From assembly GCF_003172915.1 (NCBI RefSeq), contig NZ_QGKU01000052.1, forward strand, positions 26,966 to 90,965: a DNA stretch of 64,000 nucleotides. The letters run 5' to 3'. The notes beneath the pieces were generated by a model that worked only from the letters and a program-made list of their open reading frames with translations, was not told the origin of the DNA and did not search any database. Both the position numbers and the translations under genes were made by a program. This DNA comes from Meridianimarinicoccus roseus. Its GTDB lineage: Bacteria > Pseudomonadota > Alphaproteobacteria > Rhodobacterales > Rhodobacteraceae. This document shows positions 55,123 to 63,476 of the stretch, piece after piece; the first letter of the stretch is position 1; each line of letters opens with the position of its first letter.

Positions 55123-55674
55123 ATGGGATTTCTTTTGCTTTTGCTGGGCCTTGCCCTGTGGATTGGTGCGCATCTGTTCAAGCGCGTCGCCCCCGAACGC
55201 CGCGCCGCCCTTGGCGATCGTGGCAAGGGGCTGGTGGCCGCCGCAATCGGCCTGTCGCTGGTGCTGATGGTGCTGGGCTACCGGTCGGCCGAGTTCGTTA
55301 ATGTCTGGTATCCGGCCGCGTGGCTGACGCACGTGAACAACGTCTTGATGCTGTTCGCCTTTTACTCGTTCGGCATCGGCGCGTCCAAGGGTCGACACGC
55401 TCAGAGGATCCGCCATCCGCAATTGACCGCCGTCAAGATCTGGGCGGTCGCACACCTGCTGGCGAACGGTGATCTGGCTTCGATCCTGCTGTTCGGCGGA
55501 CTTCTGGGTTGGGCCGTGGCCGAGGTCGTTCTGATCAACAAGGCGGTGCCCGTCTGGGAGAAGCCGTCCGAGATACGGCCGAACGGCGACGTGAAGAACG
55601 CGATCATCGCGGCGGTGCTCTATGCCGTGGTCGCGGGCATCCACGTTCTTTTGGGGGTCTACCCATTTGGCTGA
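55123..55674 (+). CDS. NnrU family membrane protein
   Basis: A 183-residue protein with five or six hydrophobic helices: MGFLLLLLGLALWIGAHLF, GLVAAAIGLSLVLMVLGY, NNVLMLFAFYSFGIG and IIAAVLYAVVAGIHVLLG. NnrU-like proteins are linked to nitrite/nitric-oxide reductase expression and resemble isoprenylcysteine-methyltransferase-like membrane folds. Here it lies two bases after mcl2 and overlaps the DUF1737 gene, in the ethylmalonyl-CoA operon, with no denitrification genes near. The role in this setting is unknown. Confidence 0.85.
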   Translation: MGFLLLLLGLALWIGAHLFKRVAPERRAALGDRGKGLVAAAIGLSLVLMVLGYRSAEFVNVWYPAAWLTHVNNVLMLFAFYSFGIGASKGRHAQRIRHPQLTAVKIWAVAHLLANGDLASILLFGGLLGWAVAEVVLINKAVPVWEKPSEIRPNGDVKNAIIAAVLYAVVAGIHVLLGVYPFG

Positions 55675-55882
55675 CGTTTCAACGCTGTACCGTTTTCTGA
55701 GTGCCGACGACACATCCGAGTTCTGCCACAAGGTCAGCGCGGCGCTGGCGAAGGGTTGGGTGCTGCACGGCAGCCCCACCTACGCCTTCGATGCCGCGCG
55801 CGGCGTTATGCGCTGCGGGCAGGCCGTCACCAAGACGGTGCCGGTCCCCTACACGCCTGACATGAAACTGGGAGAACAGTGA
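55667..55882 (+). CDS. DUF1737 small protein
   Basis: A 71-residue protein read from TTG 55667 (Leu/Met-ADVSTLYRFLSADDTSEFC), overlapping the nnrU end by eight bases. It contains the DUF1737 pattern FCHKVSAALAKGWVLHGSPTYAFD followed by MRCGQAVTK. There is no closer ATG that keeps this N-terminus. Its stop overlaps the mch start (TGATG). I recall the same small gene beside mch in Rhodobacter, so its association with the pathway appears conserved, but its function is not known. Confidence 0.8.
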   Translation: MADVSTLYRFLSADDTSEFCHKVSAALAKGWVLHGSPTYAFDAARGVMRCGQAVTKTVPVPYTPDMKLGEQ

Positions 55883-56916
55883 TGGCGAAGACGAATCCCG
55901 GCCGCTTCTTCGAGGATTATACCGTGGGCGAGGTAATCGCCCACGCCGTCCCGCGCACCGTAGCCGAGGGCGAGCGCGCCTTGTATCACGCGCTCTATCC
56001 CGCGCGCCATGCGCTGTATTCGTCCGACGTGTTCGCGCAGGCCTGCGGACTGGACGGCTCTCCGCTGGACGATCTGGCGGCATTCCACGTGGTGTTCGGG
56101 AAGACCGTGCCCGACATCTCGCTGAACGCAGTTGCCAATCTCGGGTACGCCGAGGGGCGGTTCCTGCGCCCCGTATGGCCCGGCGACACGCTTCGGTCCG
56201 TGTCCGAGGTCATTGGCCTGAAACAGAATTCCAACGGCAAGACCGGGGTTGTCTGGGTCCGCACCACAGGACTGAACCAGGAAGACGAACCGGTCCTGAG
56301 CTACGTGCGGTGGGTGATGGTCCGCAAGAACGACCTTCACGCGCCCGCACCTGAAACGGTCGTGCCGACGCTCAAGCCCGCGCTGGACGCGGCGGACCTC
56401 GTGCTGCCCGAAGGGCTGGATTTCAGCGGCTATGACTTCGTGCAGGCCGGTGAGTCGCACCGCTGGGGCGACTACGTCCCCGGCGAGATCATCGATCACG
56501 TGGACGGCGTGACCCTGCAGGAGGCCGAGCACATGCTTGCCACCCGGCTTTGGCAGAACACCTCCAAGGTGCATTTCGACACGACGGTGCGGCCCGACGG
56601 GCGGCTACTGGTCTATGGCGGACACATCATCAGCCTTGCGCGCACACTGTCCTTCAACGGGCTGGCCAACGCGCAGATGATCGTCGGGCTGAACGCGGGG
56701 ATGCATGCGAACCCGGCCTTCGCGGGCGACACGGTCAGGGCATGGACCGAGATCTTGGACAAGGCTGAAACGGACGCGCCAGGCGTTGGCGCGCTGCGCC
56801 TGCGGCTCGTTGCGGTCAAGAGCGGTGCGGAGCCCGGCAAGCTGCGCGGCGACGACGGAAAGTACCTTCCCGATGTCTTGCTGGACCTTGACTACTGGGC
56901 TCTCATGCCGATGTGA
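55882..56916 (+). CDS. mch: Mesaconyl-CoA hydratase
   Basis: A 344-residue double hot-dog (MaoC-like) enzyme: NPGRFFEDYTVGEVIAHAVPRTV in the first half, VWPGDTLRSVSEVIG, and in the second half GQAGESHRWGDYVPGEII-like sequence (FVQAGESHRWGDYVPGE) and AFAGDTVRAWTEILDK. It hydrates mesaconyl-C1-CoA to beta-methylmalyl-CoA, which is then cleaved to glyoxylate and propionyl-CoA. Operon position after mcl2-nnrU-DUF1737 and the whole local order resemble Rhodobacter sphaeroides. Confidence 0.95.
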   Translation: MAKTNPGRFFEDYTVGEVIAHAVPRTVAEGERALYHALYPARHALYSSDVFAQACGLDGSPLDDLAAFHVVFGKTVPDISLNAVANLGYAEGRFLRPVWPGDTLRSVSEVIGLKQNSNGKTGVVWVRTTGLNQEDEPVLSYVRWVMVRKNDLHAPAPETVVPTLKPALDAADLVLPEGLDFSGYDFVQAGESHRWGDYVPGEIIDHVDGVTLQEAEHMLATRLWQNTSKVHFDTTVRPDGRLLVYGGHIISLARTLSFNGLANAQMIVGLNAGMHANPAFAGDTVRAWTEILDKAETDAPGVGALRLRLVAVKSGAEPGKLRGDDGKYLPDVLLDLDYWALMPM

Positions 56917-56961
56917 AAGGCTGCCCGGCACCGCCGTGGCGCCGCCGGGCAATCCCTTGGT

Positions 56962-57645
56962 TCATGCGCGAGAACGGATGCGCAGCAGCGCCATCAGGCC
57001 AAGCCCCGAGCCGAGGGCCGCAAGCGGGATCGGCAAAGGCACGGGAGTGGTTGTCCCGTATTCAAGCCGATCCAGCGCAAGTGTGCCAGTCTGTATTCCG
57101 GCGTCGCCATAAGACAGCGTGACGGTGGTGAACGGGGTCGCGCTCACGATACCGAAAAAGTAGCGTGCCTCACAACCCGGGCCCCCTGCGCTGGAGCAAT
57201 CGTCGCCCAGAATGGCGTCCGCGACAACGTTTCCGGCGTTGTCCGAGTAGGACATGTTGACGAAATTGGCATCGAGAACGTCGACGCCAAACGCAGTTAT
57301 CGCAGATGCGAAAGTGAAGGTGACGACCGGCGAGTTTTCTTCCTCGAAACCCATCGCGGAGCTGCCGTCGGACACCAATCGTGAGAAAGAGTTCTGGGAT
57401 AGATTGCCTGTGCTGACAGAGGCCGTGAATGCCGTCGGCCCGCCAACCGGGAAACTGACTAAAGGAGCAAAGAACTGATCCTCGAAGGATTCGAGCGCGA
57501 GACCCGGCCCTGCGTCCGCCTGGAACGCCGCGCGCTGTGTCGGGTCGCCCACATAGACGCCGACCGCGCCGCTTGATGTTGCGGCAAGGCACCCGGCGAC
57601 TGCCGTTGCTGCAAGTGTCGCATGACGACTGATTGAAAAGCCCAT
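56962..57645 (-). CDS. Exported protein with VPLPA-CTERM-like sorting tail
   Basis: A 227-residue secreted protein. It has an N-terminal signal peptide (HATLAATAVAGCLAATSSGA), a beta-rich middle with paired cysteines (DDCSSAGGPGCEARY), and a C-terminus VPLPIPLAALGSGLGLMALLRIRSRA given in outline: a VPLP motif, a hydrophobic helix and a final basic cluster. This tripartite tail is the VPLPA/PEP-CTERM signal processed by exosortase systems. The gene is a monocistronic insert between mch and sdhC. Confidence 0.82.
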   Translation of the reverse strand: MGFSISRHATLAATAVAGCLAATSSGAVGVYVGDPTQRAAFQADAGPGLALESFEDQFFAPLVSFPVGGPTAFTASVSTGNLSQNSFSRLVSDGSSAMGFEEENSPVVTFTFASAITAFGVDVLDANFVNMSYSDNAGNVVADAILGDDCSSAGGPGCEARYFFGIVSATPFTTVTLSYGDAGIQTGTLALDRLEYGTTTPVPLPIPLAALGSGLGLMALLRIRSRA

Positions 57646-57746
57646 CGGTTTTCTTCCTTCTCCCTAGAAATTACCCTACGTCATTAACTATCCCACGCTG
57701 AAGCCCCCCCGCTGTCAACTCTAATGCGCATAGAAGATCCGAATTT

Positions 57747-57777
57747 TGTGATCACGCGCAAAAATCTTGTGATCACG
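57747..57777 (+). promoter_or_regulatory. Tandem palindromic operator upstream of sdhC (TGTGATCACG twice, 21-bp phased)
   Basis: TGTGATCACG at 57747-57756 and 57768-57777, start to start 21 bp, with CGCAAAAATCT between. Aligned with the sucC element, 25 of 31 positions are identical, including the phasing and the A-tract. It lies 140-170 bases before the sdhC start, similar to the distance at sucC. Confidence 0.8.
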
Positions 57778-57916
57778 TTCTTCTCGTGTTACCGCTAAAT
57801 CTCGCCAATTGCGCCAAAACACCGCGCCTTGGCATGGGCGGGACCCCCTGACAGGCCCGGATAAAGTGCTATCACAGGCTATGACCGACCACGTCGTTAC
57901 GTGAAAGGATTGCCCC

Positions 57917-58300
57917 ATGGCCGACGTCAATCGCGGGAACCGCCCGCTGTCCCCGCATCTTCAGATCTATCGCCCGCAGCTGACCTCGATCACGTCGATC
58001 CTGACGCGGATCACAGGCAATGCGCTGCTGGTGTCGGCCCTGCTGATCGTCTGGTGGCTGCTCGCCGCCAGCTACGGCCCCGACTATTTCGCCACCGCCG
58101 ACGCCGTATTGACCTCGTGGTTCGGCGATCTGGTGCTCGCGCTGTCGGTTCTGGGGCTGTGGTACCACACGCTGGCCGGCATCCGGCACCTCGTCTGGGA
58201 CACCGGTCGCGGGTTCGAGATCGAGACGGCCGAGAAGATGGGCCTCGCATGCGTCGCCGGTTCGGTCGTCCTCACCATCATCACCCTGATCGCTGTCTGA
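57917..58300 (+). CDS. sdhC: Succinate dehydrogenase cytochrome b556 subunit
   Basis: A 127-residue membrane anchor starting MADVNRGNRPLSPHLQIYRPQ, with the SdhC motif LTSITSILTRITGNALL and three transmembrane helices. The haem-ligand region is WYHTLAGIRHLVWDTGRGFE. It anchors SdhAB and, with SdhD, binds haem b and ubiquinone. First gene of the sdhCDAB operon. Confidence 0.95.
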   Translation: MADVNRGNRPLSPHLQIYRPQLTSITSILTRITGNALLVSALLIVWWLLAASYGPDYFATADAVLTSWFGDLVLALSVLGLWYHTLAGIRHLVWDTGRGFEIETAEKMGLACVAGSVVLTIITLIAV

Positions 58301-58310
58301 GGAGGCGCGC

Positions 58311-58682
58311 ATGGCTTATCTGACCGACCTGAAGCGCGCCCGCGGCATGGGCGCAGCCAAGACCGGAACCGAGCATTTCTGGAACATGACCGTTTCATCG
58401 GTCGCCCTTCTGGTGCTGATCCCGCTGTTCGTGTTCACTGTGGGCCCGATGATCGGCGCGCCCTACGCCGAAGTCGCTGCCCACTTCGCCCGCCCCTTCC
58501 CGGCGATCGTGACGGGGCTGACCATCGTTGTCGGCTTTCTCCACTTCAAGGGCGGTGTGCAGGTGCTGATCGAGGACTACGTGCATGGCATGGCGCGCAA
58601 GGTCTGGATCATCGCGATGATCTGCCTGAGCTATGCCGCAATCGGCACCGGGCTGTTCGCGCTCGTGCGCCTCGCGCTGTGA
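58311..58682 (+). CDS. sdhD: Succinate dehydrogenase membrane anchor subunit
   Basis: A 123-residue anchor with an N-terminal amphipathic region (LKRARGMGAAKTGTEHFWNM) and three helices. FLHFKGGVQVLIEDYVHG contains the haem/quinone-site histidine and the Asp-Tyr pair of the family. It lies 10 bases after sdhC and 18 before sdhA. Confidence 0.94.
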   Translation: MAYLTDLKRARGMGAAKTGTEHFWNMTVSSVALLVLIPLFVFTVGPMIGAPYAEVAAHFARPFPAIVTGLTIVVGFLHFKGGVQVLIEDYVHGMARKVWIIAMICLSYAAIGTGLFALVRLAL

Positions 58683-58700
58683 TTTGACGGAGTAAAACGA

Positions 58701-60503
58701 ATGGCTGCTTACGAATACGAGACGCATGAGTTCGACGTCGTCGTGGTTGGCGCCGGCGGCGCCGGGCTGCGCGCGACGCTGGGCATGGCCGAACAGGGCC
58801 TGCGCACGGCCTGCGTGACCAAGGTGTTCCCGACACGGTCTCACACTGTCGCGGCGCAGGGCGGCATCGCCGCGAGCCTTGGCAACATGGGCCCGGACAG
58901 CTGGCAATGGCACATGTACGACACCGTGAAGGGGTCGGACTGGCTGGGCGACACGGACGCGATGGAATATCTCGCCCGCGAGGCGCCCAAGGCAGTCTAC
59001 GAACTGGAACATTACGGCGTGCCCTTCTCGCGCACCGAGGACGGCAAGATCTACCAGCGCCCGTTCGGCGGCCATACGACGCAATTCGGCGAAGGCCCAC
59101 CGGTTCAGCGCACCTGCGCCGCAGCCGACCGCACGGGTCACGCGATCCTGCACACTCTTTATGGCCAGTCGCTGAAGAACAACGCGGAATTCTATATCGA
59201 ATATTTCGCCATCGACCTGATTATGTCGGAAGACGGCGCCTGCCAAGGCGTGCTGGCGTGGAAGCTGGACGACGGGACGCTGCACCTCTTCAATGCGAAG
59301 ATGACCGTGCTCGCCACCGGCGGCTACGGGCGCGCCTATTTCTCGGCGACGTCGGCGCATACCTGCACCGGCGACGGCGGCGGGATGGTCGCGCGGCAGG
59401 GTCTGCCCTTGCAGGACATGGAATTCGTGCAATTCCACCCGACCGGCATCTACGGAGCGGGCTGCCTGATCACCGAAGGGGCGCGCGGCGAAGGCGGCTA
59501 TCTGACCAACTCGGAAGGCGAGCGATTCATGGAACGCTACGCACCGACCTACAAGGATCTCGCCTCGCGGGACGTGGTGTCGCGCTGCATGACGATGGAA
59601 ATCCGCGAGGGGCGCGGCGTGGGCCCCGACGGCGATCACATCCACCTGCACCTGAACCACCTTCCCCCGGAAACGCTTCACCTGCGCCTGCCCGGCATTT
59701 CGGAAAGCGCGCGTATCTTCGCGGGTGTGGACGTGAACAAGGAACCGATCCCGGTTCTGCCCACGGTGCATTACAACATGGGCGGCATCCCGACGAATTA
59801 CTGGGGCGAGGTGCTGAACCCCACGCAGGACGACCCTGACCGCATCGCGCCTGGCCTGATGGCGGTGGGCGAAGCGGGTTGCGCATCGGTGCACGGGGCG
59901 AACCGGCTCGGCTCGAACAGCCTGATCGACCTTGTCGTGTTCGGCCGCGCCGCAGCGATCAAGGCGGGCGAGGTCGTTGATCCGAACGCGCCCAATCCGC
60001 GTGTCAACACGGCCTCGGTCGAACAGGCGCTGGACCGGTTCGACGGGCTGCGTCATGCAAGCGGCACCACCGGCACGGCCGAACTGCGGCTTGAGATGCA
60101 GAAGACCATGCAGCAGGACGCCGCCGTCTTCCGCACCGACAAGACGCTGGCCGAGGGTTGCGAGAAGATGGACGCGGTCGCGGGAAAGATGGACGACCTG
60201 AAGGTCACCGACCGCAGTATGGTTTGGAACAGCGACCTGATGGAAACGCTTGAGCTGACAAATCTGATGCCCAACGCGCTGGCCACGATCCACTCCGCCG
60301 AGGCACGCAAGGAAAGCCGGGGCGCGCATGCGCACGAGGATTATCCCGACCGCGACGACGAGACATGGCGCAAGCACACGCTGTCCTGGGTCAATGGCGG
60401 GGTGAAGCTGGACTATCGTCCGGTGCACCTGAACCCGCTGATGGGCCACAACGAAGGCGGCATCGACCTTGCCAAGATCGCGCCCAAGGCGCGCGTGTAT
60501 TAA
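58701..60503 (+). CDS. sdhA: Succinate dehydrogenase flavoprotein subunit
   Basis: A 600-residue flavoprotein. It has the FAD loop [38 protein letters not shown] with the flavin-binding His, and catalytic segments [21 protein letters not shown] and [27 protein letters not shown] (shown in part). It oxidises succinate to fumarate. This step links the succinyl-CoA formed by the suc genes and the succinate output of the TCA block to the quinone pool. Confidence 0.98.
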   Translation: MAAYEYETHEFDVVVVGAGGAGLRATLGMAEQGLRTACVTKVFPTRSHTVAAQGGIAASLGNMGPDSWQWHMYDTVKGSDWLGDTDAMEYLAREAPKAVYELEHYGVPFSRTEDGKIYQRPFGGHTTQFGEGPPVQRTCAAADRTGHAILHTLYGQSLKNNAEFYIEYFAIDLIMSEDGACQGVLAWKLDDGTLHLFNAKMTVLATGGYGRAYFSATSAHTCTGDGGGMVARQGLPLQDMEFVQFHPTGIYGAGCLITEGARGEGGYLTNSEGERFMERYAPTYKDLASRDVVSRCMTMEIREGRGVGPDGDHIHLHLNHLPPETLHLRLPGISESARIFAGVDVNKEPIPVLPTVHYNMGGIPTNYWGEVLNPTQDDPDRIAPGLMAVGEAGCASVHGANRLGSNSLIDLVVFGRAAAIKAGEVVDPNAPNPRVNTASVEQALDRFDGLRHASGTTGTAELRLEMQKTMQQDAAVFRTDKTLAEGCEKMDAVAGKMDDLKVTDRSMVWNSDLMETLELTNLMPNALATIHSAEARKESRGAHAHEDYPDRDDETWRKHTLSWVNGGVKLDYRPVHLNPLMGHNEGGIDLAKIAPKARVY

Positions 60504-60515
60504 GGAGCGACCGAC

Positions 60516-61295
60516 ATGGTTCAACTGACCCTTCCCAAGAACTCGCGCATCACCACGGGCAAGACCTGGCCGAAGCCGGAAGGCGCGAAGAACGTGCGCA
60601 AGTTCCAGATCTACCGCTGGAACCCGGATGACGAAAAGAACCCACGGGTGGACACATATTTCGTCGACCTCGACACCTGCGGGCCGATGGTTCTCGATGC
60701 ACTGATCAAGATCAAGAACGAGATCGACCCGACTCTGACCTTCCGCCGATCTTGCCGCGAAGGCATCTGCGGCTCCTGCGCGATGAACATCGACGGGATC
60801 AACACGCTCGCCTGCATCTACGGCATGGACGAGATCAAGGGCGACGTGAAGATCTACCCGCTGCCGCACATGCCCGTGGTCAAGGACCTGATCCCGGACC
60901 TGACGCATTTCTATGCCCAGCACGCCAGCATCATGCCCTGGCTCGAAACCAAGACCAACACACCCGCGAAGGAATGGCGCCAGTCGGTCGAGGATCGCGA
61001 GAAGCTGGACGGCCTTTACGAATGCGTGATGTGCGCATGTTGTTCGACGTCCTGCCCTTCCTACTGGTGGAACGGCGACCGTTATCTCGGGCCGGCTGCT
61101 TTACTGCACGCCTATCGCTGGATCATTGACAGCCGGGACGAGGCGACGGGCGAGCGTCTTGACGAGCTTGAGGACCCCTTCAAGCTGTATCGCTGCCACA
61201 CGATCATGAATTGTGCCAAGACCTGCCCCAAGGGCCTGAACCCCGCCAAGGCGATCGGTTCGATCAAGAAGATGATGGTCGAACGCCACGTCTGA
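60516..61295 (+). CDS. sdhB: Succinate dehydrogenase iron-sulfur subunit
   Basis: A 259-residue subunit with three iron-sulfur clusters. The [2Fe-2S] site is in [20 protein letters not shown], the [4Fe-4S] site in [16 protein letters not shown], and the [3Fe-4S] site in [17 protein letters not shown]. It conducts electrons from SdhA to ubiquinone. It is followed by a strong terminator. The Nfu scaffold at 22.2 kb is a plausible source of its clusters. Confidence 0.98.
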   Translation: MVQLTLPKNSRITTGKTWPKPEGAKNVRKFQIYRWNPDDEKNPRVDTYFVDLDTCGPMVLDALIKIKNEIDPTLTFRRSCREGICGSCAMNIDGINTLACIYGMDEIKGDVKIYPLPHMPVVKDLIPDLTHFYAQHASIMPWLETKTNTPAKEWRQSVEDREKLDGLYECVMCACCSTSCPSYWWNGDRYLGPAALLHAYRWIIDSRDEATGERLDELEDPFKLYRCHTIMNCAKTCPKGLNPAKAIGSIKKMMVERHV

Positions 61296-61326
61296 TCGGC
61301 TGTGTCGAAACAGCAAACGCACTAAG

Positions 61327-61348
61327 CGCCCCCGCACCGGGGGCGTTT
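61327..61348 (+). terminator. Rho-independent terminator of sdhCDAB
   Basis: CGCCCCC (61327-61333) pairs perfectly with GGGGGCG (61339-61345) over a five-base loop, followed by TTTCGCGTT, 32 bases after the sdhB stop. Confidence 0.85.
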
Positions 61349-61402
61349 CGCGTTGGAGGCAAGACACGCGCAACTGTGGCTGAATGCCCGCGGCGCGTCA
61401 GG

Positions 61403-62071
61403 TCAGGCCACGAGCATCCGCAGACCGTGGGTGACATCCGCACGCACCGCGATGCGCAACCCGGGTTCGTCGCCAGCGCGCAGCGCCGCGACGATCAGAC
61501 GGTGCCCGTTGGGCGGTTCGGTGCGGTTCAAACGGCCATAGAGCTTGGCCATTGTCGGACCGAGTTGCAGCCACACCGTTTCGACCATCGCCAGCATCGC
61601 TGGCGCCTGCGCGCGCAGGTAGAGCGTGCGGTGAAATTCCAGGTTGGCGCGGATATAGCCCTGCGCGCTGTGGGCACGGATGCTTTCCGCCACCGCCTCG
61701 TTGATCGTTTCCAGCCGCTCGATCAGCGCGAGATGCGCCCTCGGTAGCGCCCGGGACGACAGTTCCGGCTCCAGCAGCGCGCGAATGGAGGCAAGCTCTT
61801 CGATCCGTTCCTGGGTCAACTCCGGCGTGCTGATCCGGCCCGACGCCGACAGGGTAAGCGCCCCTTCCGCAACAAGACGACGCACGGCCTCGCGCGCGGG
61901 GGTCATGCTGACACCGAATTCCTGCCCCAGCCCCCGGAGGGTCATCGCCTCACCAGGCACCAGCGCGCCATGCATGATTCGGGTGCGTAGCGTCCGGAAT
62001 ACGCGGTCGTGCAGCGCGCCCGGCGGGTCGGATTGCGGCCGCGGCGCTGTCCCGACCAATGTGCCGCTCAT
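61403..62071 (-). CDS. GntR-family (FCD domain) transcriptional regulator, probable AkgR orthologue
   Basis: A 222-residue regulator with an N-terminal winged helix (VFRTLRTRIMHGALVPGEAM; LGQEFGVSMTPAREAVRRLVAEG) and a C-terminal all-helical FCD ligand domain with the metal-site histidines (LEFHRTLYL; VIVAALRAGD-type end). It converges on sdhB across the sdh terminator. In Rhodobacter sphaeroides a GntR regulator near sdh, AkgR, activates TCA genes as I recall; position and family fit that protein. It is the leading candidate to bind the TGTGATCACA elements before sucC and sdhC. Direct evidence is lacking. Confidence 0.88.
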   Translation of the reverse strand: MSGTLVGTAPRPQSDPPGALHDRVFRTLRTRIMHGALVPGEAMTLRGLGQEFGVSMTPAREAVRRLVAEGALTLSASGRISTPELTQERIEELASIRALLEPELSSRALPRAHLALIERLETINEAVAESIRAHSAQGYIRANLEFHRTLYLRAQAPAMLAMVETVWLQLGPTMAKLYGRLNRTEPPNGHRLIVAALRAGDEPGLRIAVRADVTHGLRMLVA

Positions 62072-62829
62072 GGTTGGAACCGGATGCTGTGCAGCACCGC
62101 CCCATGGTCGCGCAGCCAGCGGCGGCGGCGCGCGTAGTCGGGGCAGATCCGTGCCACCACCGCCCAGAAATCGGCCGAATGGTTCATCTCAACAAGGTGG
62201 GCGACCTCGTGCGCTGCGACGTAGTCCAGCACCTCGGGCGGGGCCATGATCAGCCGCCACGAGAACATCAGCCGTCCCGCACTGCTGCAGGACCCCCAGC
62301 GCGACCGCGTATCGCGCAGACTGAGCGTGCCATAAGGGCGCCCGATTTGCCCGGCGTAGTGATCGCACGCCGCAGCCAGCCGCGCCCGAGCGGCGGTCTT
62401 CAGCAGACCCGCCACCTGCGGCGGCACGGGAAGTGCCGGATTAATCCGAACAGACCCGTCGCATAGGTGCGCGCGGCGGCGCGGCGGGGCCACGGCGCGG
62501 ATCGGCAGATCACGGCCTTCGACCGGGACAACGCCGCCCAGCACCGGGGTCACGGCGCGCGGCTGCACTGCAAGGTGCCCGCGCACCCAATCGGCCTTTT
62601 CCGAAAGAAACGCCTCGGCACTGCGGAGGCGCGCGCCGGTCGGCAGCGAAAGCGTCACCTTGCCATCCAGCCCGGACACCCTCAGCGACATGCGCCGCGT
62701 GCGGGCCGACCGTCTCAGGTGCACCGTCACCTCTGGATCGCCCGGAAGCGACAGCGTTTCCGGCCTCGTGCGATCTGCATCCGGCGCCGCAGGCTGACGG
62801 CGCGATCTGTTCGGTGTCAGGAATTTCAA
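62068..62829 (-). CDS. YgjP-like (DUF45) zinc metallopeptidase-domain protein
   Basis: A 253-residue protein with an N-terminal beta region (VTVHLRRSARTRRMSLRVS) and the metallopeptidase core: SRWGSCSSAGRLMFSWRLIMAPPEVLDYVAAHEVAHL given in outline. It carries HEVAH and a downstream His/Asp in NHSADFWAVV. These are the WLM/YgjP-family zinc ligands. In-vivo role is unknown. No ATG lies at the family start; I use TTG 62829 (LKFLTPNRS), with modest certainty. Its stop region overlaps the GntR start (62068-62071), so the two are co-transcribed. Confidence 0.83.
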   Translation of the reverse strand: MKFLTPNRSRRQPAAPDADRTRPETLSLPGDPEVTVHLRRSARTRRMSLRVSGLDGKVTLSLPTGARLRSAEAFLSEKADWVRGHLAVQPRAVTPVLGGVVPVEGRDLPIRAVAPPRRRAHLCDGSVRINPALPVPPQVAGLLKTAARARLAAACDHYAGQIGRPYGTLSLRDTRSRWGSCSSAGRLMFSWRLIMAPPEVLDYVAAHEVAHLVEMNHSADFWAVVARICPDYARRRRWLRDHGAVLHSIRFQP

Positions 62830-63024
62830 AGCTGTGCCGCCGTGCTCGTCATGCTGCGCGCAGCTTAGCGCGATGCGCGGGGCTTGTCTTGCCCCGCTGC
62901 GCCGAACCGCGGCGGGAAAAGGCTTTGACAACCCGCGGGGCCTGTGGCATCGGGCTGCTTCGCGTCCGCGCACACCGTGCGATCGGACCATCGGCCATTG
63001 CGAATGGAAAAGGATACCGCTGCG

Positions 63025-63339
63025 ATGCCCAAGGAAGAATGGGGAACGAAAAGGGTGTGCCCGACCACGGGAAAACGGTTCTACGACCTGAACCGTGACC
63101 CGATCGTGAGCCCCTATACCGGGGAAGTCGTGACGCTTGATACCGGCAAGTCGCGCTCGCTCATCACCGAGAAGGCAAAGCCCGAAAAGGCGACCGACGA
63201 CGAACCCGTCGTGCTGGAAGATGACGATACCACGACGGACGTGGAAATCGACGACGATCTGCTGGAAGACGACGACGATGACGACAACGTGTCGCTCGAC
63301 GATCTGGCGGACGTGGCATCCGACGACGAAGACACCTGA
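63025..63339 (+). CDS. TIGR02300 (FYDLN) family acidic protein
   Basis: A 104-residue protein starting MPKEEWGTKRVCPTTGKRFYDLNRDP. The N-terminal half has the invariant FYDLN block with WGTKR and CPTTGKRFYDLN; only one cysteine is seen, so a classical zinc finger is unlikely. The C-terminal half is almost entirely Asp/Glu (LLEDDDDDDNVSLDD). The family is conserved in alphaproteobacteria, often next to tRNA-Ala as here, and its function is unknown. An upstream in-frame ATG at 63004 is less likely. Confidence 0.9.
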   Translation: MPKEEWGTKRVCPTTGKRFYDLNRDPIVSPYTGEVVTLDTGKSRSLITEKAKPEKATDDEPVVLEDDDTTTDVEIDDDLLEDDDDDDNVSLDDLADVASDDEDT

Positions 63340-63344
63340 AAACA

Positions 63345-63363
63345 AAGAGGAATTTTTCCTCTT
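63345..63363 (+). other. AT-rich hairpin between TIGR02300 gene and tRNA-Ala
   Basis: AAGAGGAA and TTCCTCTT form a perfect eight-base stem with loop TTT right after the TIGR02300 stop. No U-tract follows on the plus strand, so it may be a weak terminator or a processing site before the tRNA. Confidence 0.4.
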
Positions 63364-63400
63364 GAAACCACACGGCGGCTTGCTTAGAAGGCGTCGGGAC

Positions 63401-63476
<76 letters not shown>

